Shown: positions 1-12,740 of the stretch, piece by piece
Numbering within the stretch: the stretch's first letter is position 1
How the letters are laid out: every line of letters begins with the position of its first letter
Assembly (NCBI GenBank): GCA_025506515.1
Contig: CM046442.1
Coordinates: 13,436,863-13,500,862 of the forward strand
Length of the DNA: 64,000 bases
Source of the DNA: Flaveria trinervia
Taxonomy: Eukaryota; Streptophyta; Magnoliopsida; Asterales; Asteraceae
Direction: 5' to 3'
Made by a program: the position numbers and the translations under genes
The notes under the pieces: model-generated
Told to the model about the DNA's origin: nothing
Database searches by the model: none
Seen by the model: the letters and a program-made list of their open reading frames with translations, nothing else

Positions 1-1267
1 AAAAAGTCTAACCTTGAATCCAATTTCATAAGTTGCAATTACAATATATCATAAGATTAATTAGAAGACTAATGTAACTATTGTTTCAAAAATCTAAACC
101 TTTGAATTACCGTATATAACAATATATCAATTATTAAATAGAGTGTAAATTTCTCATAATAATATTAAAATGTTATTGCATTTGAACACGTATCGTGTTC
201 CCCAAGAAATTAGTTGGTAGGGGTGATGCATGAATACGATGGTTTTATTCTTCCTTGGTGTACCGCACTCCATTCGGTCTTAATCTAATTCACATACAAA
301 TGACCAAATCTAAAGTTCCGTCATGTTACAAGTTAACATCTCTTACTTATATATATAAAATATAAATGTTATATAGCATTGAAGTATTCAAACAAAAGGT
401 AAAATAATATCTTTTGGTTACCATCTTTTTAAAAAAATGGTAACAAATTAATTTTCACGGCGTTTAAATCATTTCATCTTATAACAAAAAATAATGTTTT
501 AATGTATATAACGATTGTTGTTGGTTTGTTTAGTAAAATCTAATCATCTTAGTGATATTCGGCTTGGAAATGCATGTTCGTTGAAGATTATTATAATTTC
601 TGGAATTCTCGCATTGACAAACCTAGAGTTCAAGCATTCAAGGGGGAGCATGCACTTAGGACGGATTCTAACGAGATTGCATCCCTAGGGATCACCTGTC
701 CAAGGAGTCAGTTGAAAGCTTAGGAAAAATCATTATGATCTAGCTAACTAGTTACTTTAATGGTATGGACTAGAAACTGATTAATGAACACGTATGATCA
801 GCTGCCATTGTGATTAACAACAACTAAGAGGTCATAGTAAGCTAGAATGGTTAACACTAATAGGTGATCAACGATAACCAAGTTATTGTTGGAAGAAACC
901 AATCACTAACAGTCCTTAAAAAAGTTTATGCCGACAAAGTTACTACTAAAAGTAACCAACTTAGTGTCAAACATATTAATTAATCGCAAACTAAAACACT
1001 CATTCATGAAACATTCTGTACTTACAACGTTAATGTTTGTATGTAATGGTTCACCAACTATAAATGAAACTTTTTGATCTCTATCTTCTCATGTATTCAA
1101 AACATAAATTACAAACTCATTTTAGACATTTTTGAATTATCTGAATAAGAATTTAAGAGTACAATAAAAAAAACTATTGCATAATATATTAATTCACAAC
1201 TTAAAAAGATATGACTAGGAACACATATACCTGCTACAAAACCTCAACGTTCACGATGTATAAATAT
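1..1267. other. AT-rich intergenic DNA, no gene seen
   Basis: Short AT-rich stretch with frequent stops in all frames. The part from about 540 to 960 is somewhat less AT-rich, but I could not assign it to any protein family. Confidence 0.5.
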
Positions 1268-1300
1268 ACTAGCTTTAGTAACCCGTGTAATACACATGTT
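1268..1300 (-). mobile_element. Helitron-like 3' terminus
   Basis: Read on the minus strand, a short GTGT/ACAC hairpin inside a CCCGTGTAATACAC-type motif is followed about 10 bases later by CTAG and then T. This matches the plant Helitron 3' end: hairpin, CTRR, insertion before T. The 5' end is not identified. The motif is short, so confidence is limited. Confidence 0.4.
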
Positions 1301-1356
1301 GAAAATATAAAAACTATATAATTAATAGAGATATAAATGTTTTGTATAGATTGTAA

Positions 1357-1713
1357 GGGGTTGTTTGGCAACCTCTTAATGGTTCAGATGTCTGAATGGT
1401 TTAACACTTAATGGTTCAGACTGTTTGTTTTACGAACAGATGTTTGAATGGTTAAGACATTTACCTCTGAATGGTTAAGCATTATACTAATGCTGAATGG
1501 TTAAGAGGTATAATGCTGAATGGTTAAGACATATTATCTGAATTGGTAAGACATTTGCCTCTAAATAGTTAAACGATATACTAGTTCTTAATGGTTCAGA
1601 CCTCTTAATGGTTTAACACTTAATGGTTCAGACTTTTTATTGGTTCAACACTTAATGATTCAGACCTTTTATTGGTTCAACACTTAATCATTCAGAAGTT
1701 ATCAAACAACCCC
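1357..1713. mobile_element. Tourist-type (PIF/Harbinger) MITE, 357 bp
   Basis: The element begins GGGGTTGTTTGG and ends CAAACAACCCC, an inverted repeat. It is flanked on both sides by TAA (1354-1356 and 1714-1716), the usual 3-bp target duplication of PIF/Harbinger elements. It has no coding capacity. The interior is built from many variants of a 12-13-base unit, TTAATGGTTCAGA or CTGAATGGTTAAG, in direct and partly inverted order. Confidence 0.8.
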
Positions 1714-1819
1714 TAAATGAGTTAACCTGAAAGCAAGGGAGGAGCAAGAGATCCACAGTTTATTAGGCTGTCAAAATTCGTTAGAATTTGTTATATAAAA
1801 ATGTGGGGTACTAAGAGAA

Positions 1820-2500
1820 ACTAGTTTTTCGCCGGCCGCGCGTTGCGGCAGCAGCGTATACGGCGTGATAAAGTATAGATTAACAATCGACCTGACTTGT
1901 ATTTGGACGAAAATTGCGTCGAACCGTAAAATAACTCGAATTCATACCGTTGAACGAAAATGATTTATACTTGAATCACCTCTTTTCCGAACAAAATTAT
2001 ATACAAACATAGAGCATGTAAAAACGTATATAAAAACATATAGATTACAATTGTACCAACTTATTTTCGAACTATATTTACGTTGAAACATGAAGTAACT
2101 TGTATTTACCATCAAATTGAAACATTATATGTTACGCATGCCTCATTTCTAAATATAACATTCGTCAATACGTAGGCAAACGCTAAAATATAGATCATAT
2201 CAACGCGTATATAAAAACATACAATGAAATGTTTTATATTTGATCTTACTCGTGTTGACATGTATATAAATAATATAAATAAGAACGTAAAAGTTAATTT
2301 TTGAAATAAAAATTGTACTAAAATAAATCGAAAACCTTTAACACTTGTAAGATTTGAATTCAATAAGTAAATATAATTCACTAAACAAATATTATTATTA
2401 TTTTGATTATTTTCATTATATAATTTAATAAAATTTATTATTATTATTTAGTCATTATTATAACCGTTCATCTCGTCTCTAATTATTATTTATTATTATT
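1820..2500 (-). mobile_element. Helitron-like copy A (3' end at left)
   Basis: ACTAG at 1820-1824 followed by a GC-rich hairpin (GCCGC/GCGGC arms at 1835-1849) is the reverse view of a plant Helitron 3' end. The sequence to the right (target words such as ACTCGAATTCATACCGTTGAA) is repeated in diverged form at 2532-2945, so the two are copies of one family. The right boundary is approximate. Confidence 0.45.
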
Positions 2501-2531
2501 ATAACTGTCGTCTATAGTTAACATAGGAGTA

Positions 2532-2583
2532 ACTAGCATTTTTACCTGTCGCGTGTTACCATGACACCGTACGTTGCGTGATA

Positions 2584-2663
<80 letters not shown>

Positions 2664-2945
2664 AGAGTTACTCGAATTTATACCGTTGAATGAAAACGTA
2701 TTATATTATACTCGACTTTTTTCCAAATAAAACATACGTTGAAACATTTATATTGACTCGTGTCCAAATTAAGTTTACATCGAAATGTAGAGTTAGCAAA
2801 AGTATATTATATTGATCTGACGCGTTTCCAAAAACAAAACTTACGTCGAAACGTTTAAACTCAACTAATATTTGAACAAAATTTACATCAAAACGTAGGC
2901 GTTTGTCGAAAAATAGTTAAGTCGAGTCACATCTGATTAGGTCCT
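2532..2945 (-). mobile_element. Helitron-like copy B (3' end at left)
   Basis: ACTAG at 2532-2536, then CGCGTGTTACC-type sequence, then a body related to copy A (ACTCGAATTTATACCGTTGAA and repeated ACGTTGAAACATT-like words). A (TA)n tract has expanded inside it. The right boundary is not determined. Confidence 0.4.
2586..2674. repeat. (TA)n microsatellite
   Basis: Nearly pure TA dinucleotide run of about 85 bases with small interruptions, inside Helitron-like copy B. Confidence 0.95.
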
Positions 2946-5016
2946 AACGATGATGGACTCGAATTTATATTTTATAGGAATAAATCCTGAACTTTAAAAA
3001 CTTAAGGGGGATGAAAGTGTATTTCTTAAAGTTTTACAAAAAATTTAAGGGTAAAAAGTATTAAATAAAGAAAGTTGAGGGGGTTTTTCGGCCGATGACA
3101 TATGCCACCGACCTTTGTAAATGTGTAAAATTGTGATCGGGTTATAATTAAAATTATATTTTATAGTACTAAAAGATGAACTCACATGCACCATCTAAAA
3201 GAAATTTTATTATAACATATTTAGGAGACAAGCGTAAGTATCTTTTTTTTAAAAAGCTGAGTTCTCCGATATATAAAAAAGAATTTATACTGGCAATTTA
3301 AGCAAAAAGTTCTGGTTTAATCCGTAAAACCGTTTTGGAAAATCATATATCTTTGCTTTATATTCATGAAATATTTTTTTAAAATCCTTTTTCGCTATAC
3401 TTAACATCATGCGGTCTAAATTTTCATTTTGCCAAAACATTTTTTTTTCATTTTACAACATTTAAGGGCCTTTAATACCTTAAAAAAATTAATGTAATAG
3501 TTAAAAGGTTATATCTAAAATATTGAATTTTGGTTAATTATATACCATACAACATGTCTCCAAATATATGCTGTTTTTATGCACTTTGTCTTTTAGTATA
3601 TGTTATTACTCTTTATGTGTAATCAAGTTGTTGAATGTCAATTCGTTGGTTGTGAATATGCATATTATCTGACATATTCATGTGAAATAAAATTTCCCGA
3701 ATTGAATATGATCCAAAATTCTAATCAAGCAAATATGCGTTTATGAATCTTTGTAACCTTAGTTGATTCAAAGTTAAGGGATTCATAGACTACATTTGTT
3801 CATAATATATAAAACTTAAACCAATAATCTTTTAGCTGTTGGTATATGTGAAATATGGCTAGAGCAAAAGCTTCTTATCTCATGCATCTTTTAGTGTTAT
3901 AGGGTACAATGCAAAGGAAAAACTCTATAATACAAATATTTACTTGCAAATATATGAGTGTATTCAAGGAATCAAGTTGTTAAAAATGAGTTGAAATACA
4001 GTTATGTAAACATAATCAAATTACGGATGATGAACATAAGAAGGGAAAATTAAACAACGATAACAAAATAGACACAGGAGCATAAAAGATACCGGGGCCC
4101 AGGTTATGTTGGAAACTTGATGTCATTAATGTAATTTTTTTTATAACTGGATTTACTTGAAACCAAATTAAGATTATAGCATACGTGACACAAGTTAGAA
4201 GATGTAAAATATACACTTGTTGCAGACTATTATAATTTCGGGCATCAATAAGACAAGAAGTTCCAAGGGTTGTGCCATTTTGGCAGAGCTTCCAAAAAGA
4301 TAAAGTGTCTGGTGACAGTAAGTTACCGCTGATCAATTGATCATCAACAACTACGTGATTAGTCGCAAGTAGCCGTTAATGATAACTGATAGTAGTAGCA
4401 ACTACTATCACAAGTGTACATCATTAACAACATGGATGATCAGTAGTAACTAGCTTTAATATGCATAATAACCCTAGCCAATTTGTCTAGCTTTGTAATA
4501 TACGGTGGTATCACATTCTTTCAATTTAAGTTCACAAAAACGATATTTTTATCGACACTAATACATTTATCAACATCACAATTACTAAGCTTCAAGAAAT
4601 TACGCAATAGCATCACATATTTATCTAAATTGTCTAGTGATTTACTAAACATTTAGTGAGTATATTATCTCCTAGTCTTCTTTTTGTTCTATAAAATATC
4701 ACCATTATATTAGTAATAAAGAAAATCACGGCTTCACTCTTTAGGAGTCGTAAAAGTGATATTTTATTCTTGAATTCTTCTTCCTTAAAAAAGTAGATAC
4801 AATTAATTCTGTACAAAAGTTTTTTAATCAATTTTATTAAACAACCAACAAAGATATTATTGTTAAGACGGAGAGCTAGACCAATTTACAATCATCAATA
4901 TATTACTATGACAATGAATCATTCAACGGTATTACATATGTCAAAAGAACACCGTTGTTCCCATATCATTTTGTGCCCCCTTGAGCGATTATTAATCCAT
5001 AGATAACTTAAGAACT
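2946..5016. other. AT-rich intergenic DNA, no gene seen
   Basis: No coding region supported. A minus-strand open frame at 4016-4336 has no recognisable domain and lies in repeat-like DNA. GATCA/ACTAC-rich words around 4330-4460 look repetitive. Confidence 0.5.
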
Positions 5017-5504
5017 TCACATCTTCAAAAATCCTTTCCAACGATAGAGTTTTTTGTTAAACAAAGCATCATTTAAGGTGTCCATAAGCACGACATGGTT
5101 GCTAAAGTGATAAGAGTGGACAACCTTCTTCTTATTCATTGAGCCTGAGATATACTTGTGAATTCGTAGAAAGTCCGTAACATCAAAAACATTAAAGTGA
5201 GAAATACAGTACCATTCCGCAATGAGATCCCAAAGTGATAACGCCATCCTGCATCCTAAATAGATATGAATTGTTGTTTCCACGTATTCCCCACATCAAC
5301 CACAATCGGTTGTTTTAACATATACATTTCTCATAGCCATTGAATTTAATGTTGGAATGCGCTCCATTTCCGCTCTCCATGCCAAGCATTTACCTTTTTT
5401 GGTACCCGATTAATCCAATCAAGCACAAAACTTGGCTTTACATATCTAAGGTCCTTAATTTTATTCTTTAAATACACCACAAAGAAGCTAGCCGTTGAGT
5501 CTAG
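5017..5504 (-). pseudogene. LINE ORF2 fragment, zf-RVT region (left part)
   Basis: On the minus strand the translation shows the hallmarks of the reverse-transcriptase zinc-binding domain (zf-RVT) of plant LINEs: a W-I-x-x-V-P-x-K-V-N segment, a W-R segment, a C-G cluster followed by ETxxHIYLGC, and a later W-x-L-R-N-D-A-x-F-N segment. The reading frame shifts between about 5280 and 5400. The reverse transcriptase itself is absent, so this is a 3'-terminal remnant. A hAT element interrupts it at 5513; the other side continues at 8816. Confidence 0.7.
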
Positions 5505-5512
5505 TAACCAAG

Positions 5513-8500
5513 CAGGGGCGGACCTACCCACAGCGCAGGGGGGGCGGCCGCCCACCCTAATTTTTTTTAATGTTATATAAACGTTCAATTTTTAACCGCC
5601 CCCTGTAAAATTTTATAATCGCCCCCCTTTGAAATCTAGTTTTTGTAGTATAAGTTCAATCTATAAACTCAATCTCTTTAAACCCAATTTCTTTAAACCC
5701 AATCTCTTTAAACCTAAATTTAAAAAATTAACTCAAACCTAACCCACTTTTTAAAACCCAAAAACCCAAAGCCCACAAACCACACCCATACACCCACCGG
5801 CCACCAATTCACCAATTCACCTGCCACCAATTCACCAAAAACACGTCCCGTCTCCCGCTTTCCCCAAATCCGGCAGGTGACTGCAGCCGTTTCCGGTGAA
5901 TCCGGCCGCCCAAATTGCCCCTGCCGTGAGTCACGACCGACTTGCGCTAGGTCCGCCCCTGTTGTTGTCACGACCGACCTGCTGCTGCTGCGAATCTCCT
6001 GGCTGCACGCTGCTGCACCGGGCGGCGAACCACCGACCTGTTGGCTGCTGCATCCCGATCGATCTGCTCCGCTGCTCAAGACTCCGACCTTCAACTTTGG
6101 CCAGGTAACTAATGTGTATATTTATTAATTTTTTGATTTCTTGAATTTTGATTAGAAACTAGGGTTTGAAAATTAAGATAAGATTATATATTTATATTGT
6201 GTATTGTAATCTGTAAGATACTAATAGTCTAAGATTGTGATATAATTTGGGTTAACATAGGAATTACTAGACTACTAGTCACGTTATGGAACGATTTCTC
6301 AAGAGGAAAGTTGGAGAATCTTCGTCTAAAACTCCTGAATATGTTGACGTGGGTACACTTCCTTCGGATCCTGCTGATCGCAAACCACTTTCATCATATA
6401 ACCCTAATCAACGAGATGAAATTAGGAGGGCATACTTACTTAGAGGGCCATGTCAACCAAAAGATATTGTATTCCCACAAACAAAGATTGGTAAAGAATT
6501 AAGACGTTTTAATGAAAGTTGGTATGATGCTCATCCAAGATGGTTAGAGTATAGTATAAAGAGTGATCGTGTGTATTGCTTATGTTGCTACTTGTTTAAA
6601 GGGTATTTTGAAGATTCAAAAGACGCATTTGTCTCTGATGGTTTTAATGGTTGGAAAAAACAAGAAAGACTTGTTAAACATGTGGGCGAAGTTAATAGTT
6701 TGCACAATAAATGTTTGAAAAAATGTGATGATTTGCTTAATGAAAATCAATCGATATGAGCCGCCTTTAAGAAGAAAGATTCAAAGCAAAGGTATGAATA
6801 CCGACTTAGATTAGGTGCTTATATGAGGCTTGCCAAGAAATTATTGAATCAAGGACAAGCATTTCGCGGTCATGATGAATTGGATGATTCATTAAATAAA
6901 GGGAATTTTTTGGAACTTTTAGAATTAATGGGTGAAAAAACGAAGAACTTGGGAATGTTATCTTAAGGAATGCACCCGGGAATAATCAAATGGCATGTCC
7001 AAAAATTCAACAAGATATCAAACATTGTTTTGCTCAAGAGGTACTAAAACAAATTTTTGAAGATCTTGATGGTGATGTTTTCTCTTTATTAGTTGATGAA
7101 TCAAGTGACGTTTCCAAAAAGGAACAAATGGCCGTGGTTATTCGATATGTGAATAAGTATGGGGTAGTTAAAGAACGGTTTATTGGACTTGTTCATGTGA
7201 TGGAGACATCCGCATTGATGCTTAAATCCGCTATTGATGATTTATTTGCTCGACATGGATTAAGTTTGGCTAATATTAGAGGCCAAGGTTATGATGGTGC
7301 AAGTAATATGTCGGGCGAGTTTAACGGACTTAGAGCATTAATTTTAAAAGAAAACGTTTCCGCATTCTATGTACATTGTTTTGCTCATCAACTACAACTT
7401 GTTGTTGTAGGGGTTGAGCATAAACATACAAGTGTTTGGAAGCTTTTCAAAATGGTAGGGTGTCTATCAAATGTCGTTAGTGCATCTTGCAAACGACAAG
7501 ATAAGCTTTGTGAAAGTCAAAAAAAGAACTTGGAAGATAACCTTATTACCGGAAGTGGGTTAAATCAAGAAATGTCACTTTCAAGGCCCGGGGATACACG
7601 TTGGAATTCTCACTATAAAACTCTTTCTCGTTTGATTACTTTATATCCATCGGTTATGGAAGTCCTTGAATATGTTAAAGAAACGGTGTTAATCTTGCAA
7701 GTGTCAAACAAGCGGATGGACTTCAATCGGAAATGGAAAAATACAACTTTGTCTTCTACTTACACTTGATGTCGCATATTCTAGATATCACAAACACGTT
7801 GTCTTAAAGTCTTCAAAGAAAAGAGCAAGATTTATTGAATGCGGTTTCATTGGTTTCTTCTACCAAACGTCAACTTGAGAAATTTAGATTGGAGGGTTTC
7901 AATAAGTCCTTTGATAATGTTAACTCTTTTTGTGAAAAATATGAACTTGAAGTGATAAACATGGATGATGAGTACATTAACCCAAAGAAGCCAAGACAAA
8001 AGACAAATATCACATATCGCCACTATTTTGAGTACGATTGCTTCAATGCGGTTTTAGATATGCAAATATAAGAGTTTGGGAGTCGTTTTAACGAGATAAC
8101 ATCCAACTTACTCGTTTGTTTGAGTAGTTTGAGTCCTTGTGATAATTTTGGTGGGTTTGACATTTCAAAAATAGTAAGATTATCAGAGTTGTACCCGAAT
8201 GATTTTGATGAAAATGATAAAAGAAGACTTCCGATTGAACTAGAGATCTATATTGACAATTTAAAAGCGGATAGTCGATTTGCCAACTTGGATGGTTTAT
8301 CAAGTCTTGTACAGTTGATGGTTCAAACAAAGAAACACCTTTCTTTTACTTTGGTATATCGTTTATTGAAGCTAGATCTCGTATTACCCGTTGCAACCGC
8401 AACAGTTGAAAGATGTTTTTCGGAAATGAAGTACGTGAAGTCCGATTTGCGTAATCGAATGGGTGATGAAAATTTAAGCGATAGTTGTATCTGTTTTATG

Positions 8501-8807
8501 GAGAAAGATTTACTTAGGAATGTCTTCATAGATGTTGTTATGAAAAGATTTCAAAAAATGAAACCTCGTAGAGAACAACTTTAGGTATATTGTACATTTA
8601 TTCTGTTTTTGTAATAACATTTGATGTGATTTTGTTGGTTTTATGAAATTTAGTTTGATTGTTTTTTTTAAAATGAACCGACCCGATCCAACCTGTCATG
8701 GACCCGAAATGGTTCGAAAAAAGTTATTATCTAGCGTTACCGCGTTAGTCAACCGACCATTAAAAAGATTTCGCCCCCCATGAAAAAATTTTCTGGATAC
8801 GCCACTA
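5513..8807 (+). mobile_element. Complete hAT transposon, 3.3 kb, with 8-bp TSD
   Basis: The left end CAGGGGCGGACC and right end GGATACGCCACTA are imperfect inverted repeats of the hAT type. Both are flanked by the identical 8-bp duplication TAACCAAG (5505-5512 and 8808-8815). Inside is one plus-strand transposase gene of the plant TTF-zinc-finger/hAT-dimerisation type. Positions 5720-6110 are C-rich and probably the 5' leader; a possible leader intron starts at GTAACTAATG near 6105. The host site was a LINE fragment. Confidence 0.88.
6286..8584 (+). pseudogene. hAT transposase, TTF-zinc-finger type, decayed
   Basis: This encodes a cut-and-paste transposase of the plant family annotated as TTF-type zinc finger protein with HAT dimerisation domain. 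In order: an N-terminal zinc-finger region (a segment with PKDIVFPQT, then CLCCYLF, about residues 60-115), a DUF4371-like core with LLVDESSDVS and GQGYDGASNMSG that carry the expected catalytic aspartates, and a C-terminal dimerisation region with VATATVERCFSEMKYVK that carries the expected glutamate. It is broken: an in-frame TGA at 6757, a one-base shift near 6951, another shift near 7715, and a TAA at 8069. The protein would be about 760 residues if whole. The start at 6286 is the first ATG after the probable leader intron. It is unlikely to make active enzyme as written. Confidence 0.85.
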
Positions 8808-8815
8808 TAACCAAG

Positions 8816-8910
8816 TACAACGATCTTCATTACCGGACACCTTGCAAGCAACACAAGAGACATAAGCTGCCTTAACTCGTCCAATTCAAGAGGAGATTCT
8901 TTTAACAAAA
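8816..8910 (-). pseudogene. LINE ORF2 fragment (right part, split by hAT)
   Basis: Minus-strand translation gives a DELRQLMS-like stretch and then C-P-V-M-K. In the next frame it reads toward W, which joins the LLDS/F-x-V segment on the other side of the hAT element, as expected upstream of a zf-RVT domain. The join lies exactly at the hAT target duplication. Upstream of about 8910 I cannot follow LINE homology. Confidence 0.55.
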
Positions 8911-10687
8911 CGTTAAGTTGGCACATCACATTGGTGAATGAGGGAAGAAAAAGGTAAATTTTGTGAAGAAAATAAGTTTCATCATGGAGAAAAATGAGAT
9001 GTGAGGAAGAGTGATGAACCATTTGTATGTAGTGAGAGGTGATTTTCACACAATAATATATAAGAAACCATTACCTCTCATTTCTCATATATTTTTGATT
9101 CTCGAGGCTGCATATACCTTGAGTTTTATGCTTACGTGTTGAAAATTTACAACCAACCTTAAAGGCAAAGATTGATACTATAACTATCACAATACAGATT
9201 ATGTTGTTTTCAAATATTATGAAACAGTTCATGGACCTAAGGATATCTAGTATGTTGTTATCAAAGAACATAACTATTGAGTTCCTCAACAATAAATTTT
9301 AAATTACATAGATTTTTCCATTTAACATATGAAAAATCTTCAAGATCCCTTGAAAGTTGGACCATTTATAGTTTTCAGACAAAGAAATGGAGACATATGT
9401 TGAAGATCATCATGTGAAGTAAGCGATTTATGCAAATAGACAGGTTTTTTTTTCACAAAATGGTAGAAAATCACAATATGTTTTGAAAAACTTACATTTG
9501 TTCATAGTCCTTACCTTAAATAACAACCATCCACTATTAATGTTTCCTTAATCTCACGGAAATCAATGATATATAACTTAAATTCTACTTCTTAATGCAT
9601 AGTATTGCTACACTTTTATTAAATCAACTTAAAAGAGTGGTAGTAGTGAAGGCGACGCGTGGTGCTAATGATTGGATTGATTTATCAATTATACAAATCA
9701 AATTTCTTTAACAAATTTCAATAACTTAACATTCGGAATCCTTTCAAATCAAAATACATTCTCTAAATTCTTTCCTTCAAGGAGAGAGTGAGTCACCCCG
9801 TTTTCTCCGACTTCCTACGCATCAATATCACATCAGTTTTCTTTCATCTTATCTGGTTTGGAGAGTGTTTTTTAATTTTTCCCACATGTTTTTAAAATTT
9901 TCCCACACTTTTCATGTGTGCATGTGATTTGGAACTTTTAAACTGACAAAGAAAAGCCAACCTGATCTTGATTCCTTTGACTCGATTCCTTCACGCTTAA
10001 AGAGAGAGTATGTTTTTATTACAGAAACAAGCTAACTTAATTCTTTTCAATTACATTCATTTCACAATCCCCCACATGTTGTACTTGTGATTTAGATTTT
10101 AGTTCGAACAAATTCAATAAACTTTATCACTAAAATAATATTTATATTTCAATTTATTGATTTCCAACTAACCAATCGCACTTTAAGAAGAATAAAAGTA
10201 TACAGAAAGTTACTATATAAAGTTTTGTTTTTGTGAGATAAAATAATTACACAAGAAAGAGAGCTCAAGGGGGTAAATTTAGAAATAGCCTTTAATTTTT
10301 TCAAACCCCCTTAGTTTTTATAAACACATATAATATGTTTGTACAACATTATTTTCATAAAACATTACACTATAAAATCGGGCATTTCATTCGTTTTAAT
10401 TTAAGTATAGTATTGCTACACTTTTATTAAATCAACATTTATTTTTTTAAAAACGTCTATGTCATGTGTATATAACTTGCGTGATTATTAACTACGTAAT
10501 TATGAACATAACTTACGTTATTATAGATATAATTTGCATAATTCTTTTTTACAGCGTAAATAATTTATATTCCATAAGAAGAAATAAAATTGCGTAATTA
10601 TGAATGTAATTTATGTAATTATGTACCTTATATGTATAATTGTGATTCGGATAAAATTACCCATCTATAAAAAACACGTGTCACTCC
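8911..10687. other. AT-rich intergenic DNA, no gene seen
   Basis: No supported gene. Short minus-strand frames at 8911-9292 have no recognisable domain. A phrase near 9600 (AGTATTGCTACACTTTTATTAAATCAAC) recurs near 10405, so parts are repeat-derived. Confidence 0.5.
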
Positions 10688-12669
10688 TTGGTAACCAAGG
10701 GTGGGCCTACATTGAATTGAAGTGTAGCCTCCGCTAACCCTCAGTTTTTTACCGGTAGCGCAAAAAAATTTATTGACAGTTTTGTGTAACAAAAATAAAA
10801 AAATTTAGGGTTTTACGTTACCCCTGAGAAAATATTATGTTACCCCTAAATTTTTTTAAACTCAACACTTAATAGAAAATTTTAAATTTAATAAAAAAAT
10901 CTTATATTTTATAAAAAAATATTACATTTTATAAAAACATAAAAACTAACAATCCCAAAATACTCAATAGTCCAATACAATAATTATTACAAAACCAAAA
11001 TAAAATAAGCCCAAAAACATTAAACAACTTAAAAAGCATAACTAATTAACCCAAATACCCATAACCCAATCAAACATAAAACTACCATTCGTCCTTCCCA
11101 CAGGACACACCAACCAACCACCATCCACCCACAACGCCAATTGTCACACCCCGATCGACGGCGGAATCATCGGGGTGGACGAATATGAAACGATTGTTAA
11201 TAGCTCATGAAATTAAATAAGTTAAAATAATATTAAATGCCATTTTTCATTGAATAATATTAAATAATAAATCATTACAATACAATCAAGATTCAAACAA
11301 GAAAGTAAATCTTTAGTTAAACTAGGTCCAAGTTCTATATAAGCAAGAAGAAGTTCAAAATAGCATCCCGAAACATGTTAAAAATACGATCAACATATAA
11401 TGTTAGTGATTTCTCATGAGTTTGTACATACGTATAAAAACAACTTTTAAGAGGCAATTCATGTAATAGGTTAGGAAATATTGCAAGAATATAGATAGCA
11501 TAATGATACAATCAAACCTTGATAAAGATGGGCATAATAAGTTATAACGATTAGCTAAGTGTATTTGGTTCCCATGATAAACAAACATACATCATCAGGT
11601 GCCGGAATAACATCGGCTTTAGCATCAAATAGGCTTGTCAAGCCCGTAGATCTATGACATCGCTAGGCTAGCAATAGTTAATGATTGGTTTTATAATATG
11701 ACTATCATATAAGGCTCACAAATATCTCAAATAACCATGACAAGTTTATAAAGGAATTGCTCGTGCATTACAAGTATCAACATGTTTCATAATTGTGTAT
11801 TTATACGATTAATATATTTCACCCCAAAAAGTATGAAATAAAGTAAAAAATGGTATGAAAAACTCACATGGAAACTCACAAGATGTAGGATGCACTTTAG
11901 ATGATAATAAGAAAATAAGATGGTTTCAACGATTTCTTCACGATTCAACCTAAGATTAGGTGTCTTAGGATTAGAATAAAGTTACAATTTAACAATTAAT
12001 ACGAATTAGGGTTTTAATTGGAATTGGGTTTTGATAATTTGATAAGAAAAATATAATTAACTTATGTAACTTGATTAAATAAGAATAAAATAAATTGATT
12101 AGATGATAAAGGTAATAATGAACCATTAGAGAGTTTGAATAATAAGTTTTACTTAAATATTAATACTAGTTGATTAAGTAATGGTTGAGTAAAAATGTGA
12201 AAAGAAATAATTAATCTAAAAATTAATTATTTAAAATTTGATCAAAATAACTAATTGGATAATTAATTATTTAATTGACTTAAAAGTATTTAAGTTTGAT
12301 TTATAATGTTTTTAAACTTTTGAGTAATTCTTATAAAGGTTTCATAATATTAAAACCTTTCAAAAATAAAGAACTAGAAAATTATATGATTTACAATTTT
12401 TTTACAAATTAGATAAAGATTTTAAAAATATTTAAACTTGTAATAAATTATATTTTTTATAACATTTGAATCTCATAAAAAATTAACAAAGTTTTTATAT
12501 TATTAAACTATTTGTTTTAAAATAGTAGATTATATTGTTACAATTTTTAAAAAATAAAATTAATAATTTCTAAATTAAATTTAAGTATCAACATAATTTT
12601 TATTTCAATTTAAGAGAATAATAATAACTTTTGTGATTAATTTATAAAAAAGGTTAAGAAACGATTTGA

Positions 12670-12740
12670 GGGTGCCGGAGGTCGAACCCGGGACCCATTC
12701 TGCATAAGTACATGGTGTCGACCAGTGGGCGAAGGCCCTG
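12670..12740 (-). repeat. Possible tRNA-like box B segment
   Basis: On the minus strand GGGTTCGACCTCC matches a pol III box B, preceded by a weak box A-like region about 40 bases upstream. It could be a degraded SINE head or chance within the solo LTR. Confidence 0.2.

Noticed and set aside
2112..2381. Minus-strand frame of 89 codons
   Set aside because: AT-rich, Phe/Ile-rich composition inside a Helitron-like repeat, no domain.
4016..4336. Minus-strand frame of 106 codons
   Set aside because: No recognised domain, splice partner or promoter; left unannotated.
5720..6128. Overlapping plus and minus frames in C-rich DNA
   Set aside because: They fit the 5' leader of the hAT element; no protein family recognised, and a likely intron begins near 6105.
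12670..12740. Functional tRNA gene on the minus strand
   Set aside because: Only a box B-like word is good; there is no full cloverleaf or paired acceptor stem.
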